Below, in pieces: positions 1 through 5,970 of a stretch of DNA of 6,802 bases (positions within the stretch are counted from its first letter, which is position 1; each line of letters opens with the position of its first letter). The position numbers and the translations under genes are program-made. Source of the DNA: an uncultured Ignavibacteriota bacterium. GTDB taxonomy: Bacteria > Bacteroidota > Ignavibacteria > Tepidaquicellales > Tepidaquicellaceae. The DNA lies in assembly GCA_937983305.1 (NCBI GenBank), contig CALKAJ010000225.1, positions 1 through 6,802 on the forward strand. The letters are read 5' to 3'. The notes below the pieces were generated by a model. That model searched no databases. It was not told the origin of the DNA and was given only the letters and a program-made list of their open reading frames with translations.

Positions 1-244
1 GAGTAAGGTGCGGTACGTGATAAATTTTAAGGGCCAGAAGTGGGAGGTTGACGAATTTTCAGGAGATAATAAAGGGCTGATAATTGCGGAGATAGAGTTA
101 GTCAGTGAGGGCGAAGAATTTGAGAAACCGGACTGGACCGGAGAGGAAGTTACGGGCGATGCGAGGTATTATAATTCGAATTTGGCGAAAAGACCGTATA
201 AAAAGAAATTGGGAGATGGCGGCAACCATCTCCCGAAAATATGA
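1..244 (+). CDS. CYTH-domain protein, C-terminal part (5' truncated by window edge)
   Basis: This is the C-terminal half of a CYTH-domain (triphosphate tunnel) protein, a family that includes class IV adenylate cyclases, thiamine triphosphatases and inorganic tripolyphosphatases and acts on triphosphate substrates in the cytoplasm. The frame is open to the window edge (first full codon at 2, reading S-K-V-R-Y-V-I), so the GTG at 8 is probably an internal Val, not a start. Visible family signatures, in order, are RYVI, WEVDEF, GLIIAEIEL, then EKPDWTGEEVTGDARYYNSN, all typical of the last strands and helix of CYTH domains. The diagnostic N-terminal ExExK motif would lie outside the window. The last roughly 11 residues, after 'RPYKKK', look unlike the usual family end and are encoded by a hairpin (211-234). 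The gene is convergent with the minus-strand genes that end at 316. Family assignment is strong; substrate is unknown. Confidence 0.85.
   Translation, partial: SKVRYVINFKGQKWEVDEFSGDNKGLIIAEIELVSEGEEFEKPDWTGEEVTGDARYYNSNLAKRPYKKKLGDGGNHLPKI
200..234 (-). terminator. Probable rho-independent terminator for the minus-strand genes
   Basis: A perfect 9-bp stem (GGGAGATGG at 211-219, CCATCTCCC at 226-234) has a 6-nt loop. Read on the minus strand, the stem is followed at once by AATTTCTTTTT, a U-rich tract, so it can end transcription 82 nt downstream of the T9SS protein stop at 316. Read on the plus strand the following bases (GAAAATATG) are not U-rich. It lies inside the last codons of the convergent CYTH gene. 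Confidence 0.6.
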
Positions 245-315
245 ATAAATCGAAAGATATATATTATTTAATCTTTAGTTTTAAAAAGTATTTTTAGATT
301 CGATATTTAGTGATT

Positions 316-1692
316 CTATTTCAGCAAAATCATTCGTTTAGTTTCTTTGAAATCATTAGTATAGAGGGTATAAAAATAAACACCGCTTGAATATTTTGAG
401 CCATCAAAATCAACTTCATAAACACCAGCATTCAATGATTGACTTATCAATGTTTCAACTTCTTGACCGTTAATATTGTAAATTTTCAGCAAGACCTGAT
501 TATTTAAAGGAAGTTCAAATTTAATTTTTGTTGATGGATTAAATGGATTAGGATAATTTTGATATAAGCTGAAATTAACCGGGATTAATTCATCTAATTT
601 TTTAATATCAACAGAATTTGTAACTTTAATATTATCTAAGTACAAGTTATTTCCATATGCACTAATAGCCTGAAATAATATTGCGTTTGTTCCGTAAGGC
701 AGAGAATATTGTTTTGAAGCCCATTGATTAGCAGAAGGAATAAAATCTCCTTGTATCGGCGGGGCTGTAACCATCCCAGATCCCACAACAGTGCCGCCGA
801 GCAACGTAGAAACAAAAGCCCAATTATTTCCTGCGTTGGTAGATGACCAAATGCGCAGAGTATCAACTTCTGAGTTATATGTAGCATAGGCATGATCAAA
901 CAGAAGTTTGAAATTTGACTGTGTTGGTGAAAAGGCAACTGAAGTGTACAGATACTGGTTGGTACCTGCAGAAGCGCTATAGTAAGAAAATTTTGCCGAA
1001 GCAGAACCATTCCCATATCCGCTACAGGAAGTTGAACGTGACCAATATGAAGTACCAGAATAGTAAATATTCCATCCACTTGGAGGAAACGAAGAAGATT
1101 CAAAGTTTTGAGATAATACCGTAGTTCCTCCCCCTCCGGGCCAAATAGAAATTACACTACCATTGACAGCATTAATACAAACATAAAAACCTAAAGTTCC
1201 ATTTGAATTGTAACAAATCGTCCAATATGGAGTTACACCACTTAAAACATCCGATGATCTGCACAAAGTAGCGGAAATTGAGATGTTGAGGTGAGAACTG
1301 CGATATTGAGAGCCTCCATTGCTTTCGGCAATTGAAACTGCTTCTGTAGAATTAATACCAGTTATAGAAAGAGGCTCAAGAATACCAATTCCTTGTTCAG
1401 TTGGGGAATGATTGATAATAAATCCCATGGAAGTACTATGTGCTACATTAACAACATATTTTTGTGATACACCCGGCACGTAAATAAAATAGCCCCAACC
1501 GTCCGCATATCCGTTGTTGTAATTTATATTATTCGTAGTAAAGATTTTATAGATTTGCGAATAAGGGCTGATATGAGAAATCGCATAATCTTTTGCACTA
1601 GAAAAATGGGAATAAGCAGCAAAAGGAATCCATTGCGAATATGAAATTGAATACATAAAGAAAACAAAAAGTGTAAAAAATAATTTTTTCAT
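316..1692 (-). CDS. Secreted protein with PepSY-like N-terminus and T9SS type A sorting domain
   Basis: This is a secreted protein of 458 residues and unknown function. Residues 1-19 form a signal peptide (MKK, then a Phe/Leu-rich core, ending SYS-Q). Residues 100-182 (STEAVSIAESNGG, then TPYWTICYN, then FYVCINAVNGSVIS) have the spacing of a PepSY-like domain, which is often inhibitory or a propeptide; this is an inference. A PGGGG linker at 185-189 leads to a region of about 165 residues (192-358, starting LSQNFESSSFPPSGW and ending YGNNLYLDNIKV), which resembles the 'choice-of-anchor J'/MAM-like extracellular beta-sandwich modules. Residues 375-458 are a T9SS type A C-terminal domain (YQNYPNPFNPSTKIKF ... 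GVYFYTL ... KRMILLK), which would direct export through the type IX system and be removed at the surface. The gene starts 44 nt after the stop of the upstream protease pseudogene, with no terminator seen between them, so the two are probably cotranscribed. It ends with TAG at the normal end of the sorting domain. Confidence 0.85.
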   Translation of the reverse strand: MKKLFFTLFVFFMYSISYSQWIPFAAYSHFSSAKDYAISHISPYSQIYKIFTTNNINYNNGYADGWGYFIYVPGVSQKYVVNVAHSTSMGFIINHSPTEQGIGILEPLSITGINSTEAVSIAESNGGSQYRSSHLNISISATLCRSSDVLSGVTPYWTICYNSNGTLGFYVCINAVNGSVISIWPGGGGTTVLSQNFESSSFPPSGWNIYYSGTSYWSRSTSCSGYGNGSASAKFSYYSASAGTNQYLYTSVAFSPTQSNFKLLFDHAYATYNSEVDTLRIWSSTNAGNNWAFVSTLLGGTVVGSGMVTAPPIQGDFIPSANQWASKQYSLPYGTNAILFQAISAYGNNLYLDNIKVTNSVDIKKLDELIPVNFSLYQNYPNPFNPSTKIKFELPLNNQVLLKIYNINGQEVETLISQSLNAGVYEVDFDGSKYSSGVYFYTLYTNDFKETKRMILLK

Positions 1693-1736
1693 TTTTATAT
1701 TTATTTTATTTTTAAAAAAATTAATTCACTATTTAA

Positions 1737-3914
1737 TTATTTTATTAAAATCATTTTATTGACGTGATTAAAGCTATTAGATTCAATTCTGTAAAAATAG
1801 ATACCTGAAGCTAAATTACCGGCATCAAAATCAACGGAATATTTACCTTCATTTAAATTTTCAGAAATCAAAATGGAAACTAATTTACCCAATAAATCAT
1901 AAACTGAAATTTTAGTAAATCCTTTTTTCGGTATAGAAAAATTAATTTTCGTTTTTGAGTTAAAAGGATTTGGATAGTTTTGAGAGATAGAGTATTCTTC
2001 GGGTATTATATCATTTAATTTTTTGACATTATTAGATTGAGCAACTGCAACATTGTCTATATATAGATTATTGCCATATTGGCTTCTAGTAAGGAATACA
2101 ACCAGATGAGTACCAATCGGTAATAAATAATTTTTTGATACCCATTGATTGGAGTTAGGTACGAAATAGCTTGTAGTAGGAGGTGCGGTTACCATACCCT
2201 GACCAACGATAGCACCACCTTTTAATGTTGCAATCAGCGACCAATTAGTTCCACTATTTGTTGTTGACCAAATCATTAAAGTATCAATTTCATTTTGATA
2301 AGTAGCATAAGCACAATCAAAAAATAATTTTGTATTGTTTGGAACGGGATTAAAAAAGAAGGTATTAAGTTGAGATACTGTACCTGAAGGAGAAGAAAAG
2401 AATTTGTAGATCGCAGAGCCTGAGCCGTTGCCATAAGAACTTACCGTAGCTCTTTCCCAAAGTGCATTTGAAGGTAAAAGTGACCAGCCGGAGGGAGGGA
2501 ATGTAGTATTACTAAAGGTCTCATTAAGTGCAACAAAACCACCCCCCGGATTAACAGCATTATATGCATTTACTCTGCCAGTACCCAACATATTCACATA
2601 GTTTGGATTTAAAGAATAAATATCATCAGCAGTAGATTTCAGGCGGTTTACAATCTGAGTATTCGTAAATAATGGATTTTTTGCTTTAATAAGGGCGGCA
2701 ACACCAGCAACAATAGGACTTGCCATTGAAGTTCCTTGCAGAGAACTATAAGTATTGTTATGATAAGTTGACCAAATATCAACACCCGGTGCTGAAACAT
2801 CAACATAGGAATTATAATTTGAAAAAGATGCCTTTTGGTCGTATTGGTCTAATGCGGCAACAGAAAGGATATTGTCATAGCATGCCGGCTAATATAAAGA
2901 AGAAGTATTATTATTACCAGCTGCAGCAACAATAATACATCCATTATTCCATGCATTATTTATGATTTGTTGAGCTTGAGAACTATATTCGCTGCCGCCC
3001 CAACTGCAATTAATAATTTTAGCACCTTCCTGATAACAATAAACAATACCATCGTAACAATTATAAAGCATTCCCTCTAAACCATCATTATCTTTGCAAT
3101 GTTTTGTAATCAGTAATTTACTTTTATAGCCAACACCTGCACCGCCTATTCCATTATTTGTCATTTCTGAGGCACATCCAGATACGTGACTACCGTGTTT
3201 GTTACCAGTAGTAATGCTTGGGTTATTATCCGGAGTTCCGTTGGCTCCAACGAAATCCCAACCAAAATAATCATCAATCTTTCCGTTATTATCATTATCA
3301 ATACCGTTTGGCGGGTATTCTGCCCATTTAATTTTATAATTAGAAGCCAAATCAGGGTGATCTAAGTCACTACCGCTATCAACTATACCAATAACTACAT
3401 TTGTATCACCCGTTGTAACATCCCAGGCATTGAAAGCCTGAATCTTAATGAGAAACCATTGATTTGACAAATTAGGATCATTTGGAGTAAAGCAGGTCTT
3501 CATAACAAATTCAGGTTCCGCATAATCCAAAATGTCATTATTACTTGCAAATATTTCTTGGGAAATTTCTGCAGGATCAGAATCTGTTGACAGATAAACT
3601 CTATACATTCTTGCCAATATTTCATCACCTATCATTCTTTTTAATGAATCTTGCTTAAGCGGAAATGGTTGGGTTATTTTTAGAACATTGTATCTAATCA
3701 AAATATTATCAATTTTATCAATTCCCAGACTTGTTGTGCTTAAGGGTTTAAAATCATTTTTAAATTTAATATTAATAACCCCCTTCATATAGATGGCACC
3801 ATCAGACACCCTTTTTATTAAATCGTCCGAAACACTAATCAATTTCGGAGTATTGCTGCTAAACAGAAAAGAAAAAAGCAAACCAAAGAAAAAAACAAAA
3901 AATTTAGTTTTCAT
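1737..3914 (-). pseudogene. Subtilisin-like S8 serine protease with T9SS sorting domain, interrupted by in-frame TAG
   Basis: Read through one stop, the frame is 725 codons and forms a complete secreted subtilase. Residues 1-20 are a signal peptide. Residues 30-140 are a propeptide ending in the typical YAEPEFV. The catalytic Asp is D179 (GIVDSG), a calcium-type loop DNDNNGKIDD lies at 206-215, the catalytic His is H240 (HGSHVSG), and the oxyanion Asn is N334 (AAGN). Codon 342 is TAG, in the same frame as both halves, followed by PACYDNILSVAALD and the catalytic Ser S396 (GTSMASP). Residues 463-625 repeat the beta-sandwich module of the neighbouring protein, and 643-725 are a T9SS type A domain (SQNYPNPFN ... 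KMILIK). The stop falls where S8 relatives usually have Tyr in 'YPA', so one base change (TAC/TAT to TAG) would explain it. Without readthrough the product lacks Ser and the sorting domain. The Met at 2726 is the Met of GTSMASP, not a real start. A sequencing error cannot be excluded. Confidence 0.85.
2889..2891 (-). other. Premature TAG codon inside the S8 protease frame
   Basis: The plus strand reads CTA, so the minus strand reads TAG, in frame with everything from 3914 down to 1737. Upstream residues end AAGNNNTSSLY and downstream residues begin PACYDNILSVAA, with no missing or extra residues across the break. This is therefore a point nonsense change, not a frameshift or insertion. Confidence 0.9.
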
Positions 3915-4059
3915 AATTTAATTTAATTTGAATTAATTGCAATGATTTATTTAGATGCAGACGGTTTTAATAATATGGAGTGTAACAAATAACCCGAGGT
4001 ACTCTTAAACAACAACGAACCGAGTGCGAAGTACAAAAAAAAATAAAGAACTTAAAGCA

Positions 4060-4088
4060 ATTTTAAAAAAAATTATTAAAATTGTCAA
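4060..4088 (-). promoter_or_regulatory. Sigma70-type promoter for the S8 protease gene
   Basis: On the minus strand there is a perfect -35 box TTGACA (plus-strand 4083-4088), a 17-nt spacer, and a -10 box TAAAAT (4060-4065, 5 of 6 to consensus). Transcription would start near 4053, giving a leader of about 138 nt before the ATG at 3914. The match is clear by pattern, but AT-rich DNA produces chance boxes and Bacteroidota often use a different promoter form. Confidence 0.5.
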
Positions 4089-4152
4089 GCCATTTCTAAC
4101 TCACTGTTTAATTAAATATTTCGGTTAGATAATTCAATTTAGAGGAAAAGCC

Positions 4153-4233
4153 ATGAAGGGATATAAGAAGGAACTTGAACATAAATTCAATTTAATATCA
4201 CACAGGAAAAAGGGCAAATTTAAATTGTTTTAA
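4153..4233 (+). CDS. Possible 26-residue small ORF (very uncertain)
   Basis: An ATG at 4153 follows GAGGA at 4142-4146 by 6 nt, which is an unusually good Shine-Dalgarno for this window. The frame encodes 26 residues, rich in Lys and beginning MKGYKKELEHKF, and ends at TAA 4231-4233. I recognise no family. It is the only plus-strand candidate in the spacer and could well be chance. Confidence 0.15.
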   Translation: MKGYKKELEHKFNLISHRKKGKFKLF

Positions 4234-4271
4234 AATTATCAGTATTTAACTTTTGGTGCGTTCTCAAATCG

Positions 4272-4292
4272 CCGACAAGTCGGGATCTTCGA
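4272..4292 (+). repeat. Palindromic repeat copy 1 (left side of TAC operon)
   Basis: The core CCGAC-AA-GTCGG forms a 5-bp stem and is followed by GATCTTCGA. It matches 16 of 21 bases of the copy at 5950-5970 in the same orientation, and all five differences are transitions. One pair of differences is compensatory within the stem (C:G here, T:A in the other copy). Confidence 0.5.
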
Positions 4293-4379
4293 GTGGAGAT
4301 TGGGGACGAAGGAGGGGAAAGAAATTTTAATTGGGAGTGTGAAATCACGTTATAAAAAAATATTGTTCAAATAAGTTAA

Positions 4380-4829
4380 TCAGACCCCCGTTAAAAATTT
4401 AACCGGATTGAGAATTGGCAATATTACTTTTTGCATAGAAGTGCCTTCTGATTTGGCAACTAACATCCCACGCGTATTAGAAAATGATAAACTCAGTAAT
4501 GTAGAAGCAACGGGTAGAGGAAGACCAAAATTTCTATCTTTATCATTTACTTTAACAATATCTTCGAAATTTAAAATTGTAAATACATTTAAAGTAGAGA
4601 TATATCCTAAAAATATTTCTTTTTTAGGGTCTAAGTAAATCTTAACATCACTTTTATAGCTAACTGTTTTTTTTGATTTATCAATTTCTTGATTTATTGA
4701 AATTTCAAAAGTGTAATCGCTTATATAGTTCTTCTTTTCAAGTTCTTCGTTATAAATAGCAGAAAAAGATAAAATTTTGCAAATATCAATTCTGAATGTA
4801 ATTTTTAATTCTTCGGACTTTTTATTCAT
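4380..4829 (-). CDS. SecB-like chaperone of a toxin-antitoxin-chaperone module
   Basis: This small, probably cytoplasmic protein of 149 residues has the size and layout of SecB-type chaperones. A run of likely beta-strands (about 8-95: ITFRIDICKILSFSA, YTFEISINQEI, TVSYKSDVKIYL, IFLGYISTLNVFTI) is followed by a helical segment LPVASTLLSLSFSNTRG (104-120) and a closing VILPILNPVKFL (135-146). The close resembles the 'L.PINF..LY' region at the end of the SecB core. No signal peptide or membrane segment is seen. It is the third gene of the operon, 15 nt after the antitoxin stop. In TAC systems such as M. tuberculosis higB1-higA1-secB (Rv1955-Rv1957) the chaperone protects the antitoxin. The assignment rests on fold pattern plus gene order; similarity at residue level is weak, so a different antitoxin-linked protein remains possible. 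Confidence 0.6.
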   Translation of the reverse strand: MNKKSEELKITFRIDICKILSFSAIYNEELEKKNYISDYTFEISINQEIDKSKKTVSYKSDVKIYLDPKKEIFLGYISTLNVFTILNFEDIVKVNDKDRNFGLPLPVASTLLSLSFSNTRGMLVAKSEGTSMQKVILPILNPVKFLTGV

Positions 4830-4844
4830 GAGTATATAGAGTAA

Positions 4845-5306
4845 TTAATTTATTGTAGTGAATTCAGTAAAATCTAAAAGATTCGCATTAATTGAATCAT
4901 ATGAGTTAATAGTAAAAGTTCTATTCGATACCGGTAAACTTTTTTTGCGATTATCAAAATAAGCTGTGAAATTTTTCAACTTCCAATTTATATGATAATT
5001 ATTTTCTTCTTCATTATTGGAAATAGTTAAAGTTTTAATTTCCTGCTTAATATTAATGATTTCTTCACCAAGAACTTTTTCAATTTTTGCTAAAGTTTTC
5101 AGTGTAAAATTATGAGTTCCGGAAAGCCATTTACTAATTTCAGATTCTTCTTTTCCTAATAAAGAAGCAAAAGTTCTTTGGGTTATATTTTTATTTTTTA
5201 AAATGGATTCAATTCTATCAGATATTTCAATAGATTTATTTACAAATATTTCAATATCTTCAGGTAAATCATTAAAAAATTCTTTAGTTTTCTTATTTTC
5301 CGACAT
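4845..5306 (-). CDS. XRE-family (HigA-like) antitoxin with extended C-terminal tail
   Basis: This DNA-binding protein of 153 residues is predicted to be the antitoxin that binds the upstream toxin and represses the operon. A Cro/C1-type helix-turn-helix covers about residues 28-82: RIESILKNKNITQRTFASLL, then the recognition helix GKEESEISKWLSG (51-63), then FTLKTLAKIEKVLGEEII. Residues 1-27 form an acidic N-terminal segment. The roughly 70 residues after the HTH (83-153) are more than a minimal antitoxin needs and include an aromatic stretch HINWKLKNFTAYF (105-117). In TAC systems a C-terminal extension of this kind (the chaperone addiction domain, ChAD) makes the antitoxin depend on the SecB-like partner. 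The ATG lies 10 nt after the toxin stop with no clear Shine-Dalgarno, suggesting coupled translation. The HTH is certain; the ChAD role is inferred. Confidence 0.8.
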   Translation of the reverse strand: MSENKKTKEFFNDLPEDIEIFVNKSIEISDRIESILKNKNITQRTFASLLGKEESEISKWLSGTHNFTLKTLAKIEKVLGEEIINIKQEIKTLTISNNEEENNYHINWKLKNFTAYFDNRKKSLPVSNRTFTINSYDSINANLLDFTEFTTIN

Positions 5307-5316
5307 AATATTTTAG

Positions 5317-5835
5317 TTAAAGTTCAATTTCAAAAATGAGATCTGTTAAAGATTTTAATTTTCCATTTTTCCAATAAATGTCACCTGTTTTTTCTTTGTC
5401 AATTATTTCAGAGCATAATTTTTGTAAAATTCTGGCGATCGTATTTAATTTAGGATCTTCATTAAATGTTTTAGTTTTTTTAATACCACCATTACCTAAT
5501 ATTAGTTTATCAACGTCAAAATTCAAACAGAATAATCTCAATTCACCTTTATAATGACGATTTTCATCATAATTATTAATTAGAGCATATAAATAATCAC
5601 AATCAGGATTAGTTTCATCGCGAAAGAATTTTCTTTTAGCACCTGATTTGTTAATCATGTTCTTCAAAACTGCTTTAAAAATATTATAATCATCAGGATG
5701 AGATGATTTAATATTAAAAAAGAACTTTTCTGTTTCATTATTCGAATCAAATACATTATTATCAAAAATTTCCCGTATTGAATATACAGTTAATTTTTTA
5801 CCTTGTAAGAACTCTTCAATTTTATAACGCTTCAC
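5317..5835 (-). CDS. HigB/RelE-like toxin of the TAC operon
   Basis: This 172-residue protein is probably the toxin of a type II system; the family usually cleaves mRNA on the ribosome. The central part ELRLFCLNFDVDKLI followed by LGNGGIKKTKTF (98-124) has the RelE/HigB pattern: a strand with a basic residue, a short turn, then a strand ending in 'KKT'. NEDPKLNTIARILQKL (125-140) would be the following helix. The N-terminal 60 residues and the C-terminal 30 (TGDIYWKNGKLKSLTDLIFEI) are extra, so it is longer than classic HigB (about 90-110 residues). The start is GTG at 5833-5835: a TAA lies directly upstream in frame and the next Met is residue 60. An AAGGA lies 13 nt upstream, which is rather far. 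It is first in the operon, the toxin-first order of higBA. The exact family was not recognised; the toxin call leans on context. Confidence 0.65.
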   Translation of the reverse strand: MKRYKIEEFLQGKKLTVYSIREIFDNNVFDSNNETEKFFFNIKSSHPDDYNIFKAVLKNMINKSGAKRKFFRDETNPDCDYLYALINNYDENRHYKGELRLFCLNFDVDKLILGNGGIKKTKTFNEDPKLNTIARILQKLCSEIIDKEKTGDIYWKNGKLKSLTDLIFEIEL

Positions 5836-5847
5836 TTATAAGTTAAG
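5830..5847. promoter_or_regulatory. Palindromic candidate operator overlapping the toxin start codon
   Basis: ACTTATAAGT (5834-5843) is a perfect 10-bp palindrome and extends to 18 bp (CTT at 5830-5832, AAG at 5845-5847) with one mismatched pair. It overlaps the GTG start of the toxin and lies about 35-50 nt downstream of the predicted -10 box. Autorepression by an XRE antitoxin at such a site is usual for these operons; binding here is inferred. Confidence 0.4.
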
Positions 5848-5880
5848 TTCCTTTATATTTTAAAAAAATACCAAAATTCG

Positions 5881-5909
5881 AGTATATATGAGATTTTAAT
5901 TTTATTCAA
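5881..5909 (-). promoter_or_regulatory. Sigma70-type promoter of the TAC operon
   Basis: On the minus strand TTGAAT (plus 5904-5909) and TATACT (plus 5881-5886) are separated by exactly 17 nt. The predicted start of transcription is near 5874, about 40 nt before the toxin GTG, so one promoter could serve all three genes. This is a pattern match in AT-rich DNA. Confidence 0.5.
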
Positions 5910-5949
5910 TTTTTTATTTAACAAATTTTTCCGAAACTCTATTCTATTA

Positions 5950-5970
5950 CCGATGAATCGGGATTTTCAA
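5950..5970 (+). repeat. Palindromic repeat copy 2 (right side of TAC operon)
   Basis: The core CCGAT-GA-ATCGG forms a 5-bp stem and is followed by GATTTTCAA. It is a diverged direct copy of 4272-4292 (16 of 21 identical, transitions only). It also covers the stop codon of the mosaic PIN/RhuM frame, and a separate perfect palindrome CTCCGGAG lies next to it at 5971-5978. Confidence 0.5.

Larger units (their letters stand above)
3915..4379. other. Intergenic region between the TAC operon and the protease
   Basis: This 465-nt AT-rich spacer lies between the end of the SecB-like gene and the start of the protease, both on the minus strand. It holds the protease promoter (4060-4088), a 138-nt or so leader to the protease ATG, a 26-codon plus-strand frame (4153-4233), and a more GC-rich purine-rich stretch (about 4250-4320) with a palindromic repeat. 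No convincing terminator with a U-tract was found for the TAC operon. Confidence 0.6.

Noticed and set aside
253..276. Possible plus-strand terminator AAAGAT ... ATCTTT after the CYTH gene
   Set aside because: The stem is only 6 bp, all but two pairs A:T, with a long loop and no firm U-tract.
636..1103. Minus-strand open frame of 155 codons
   Set aside because: It lies wholly inside the T9SS protein gene in another frame and has no recognisable domain.
915..1124. Plus-strand open frame of 69 codons
   Set aside because: It is antisense to the T9SS protein gene, with no family features.
1737..2726. A separate 329-residue gene starting at the ATG at 2726
   Set aside because: The ATG is the Met of the subtilase GTSMASP motif, and the upstream frame is open and homologous back to the TAG codon, so it is the downstream half of one interrupted gene.
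2889..2891. Genome-wide reading of TAG as an amino acid
   Set aside because: The neighbouring T9SS protein ends with TAG (316-318) exactly at the normal end of its sorting domain, so TAG acts as a stop here.
2720..2935. Plus-strand open frame of 71 codons over the protease break
   Set aside because: It is antisense to conserved subtilase coding sequence; its openness is a by-product of that frame.
4408..4638. Plus-strand open frame of 76 codons
   Set aside because: It is antisense to the SecB-like gene, with no supporting start signal or family pattern.
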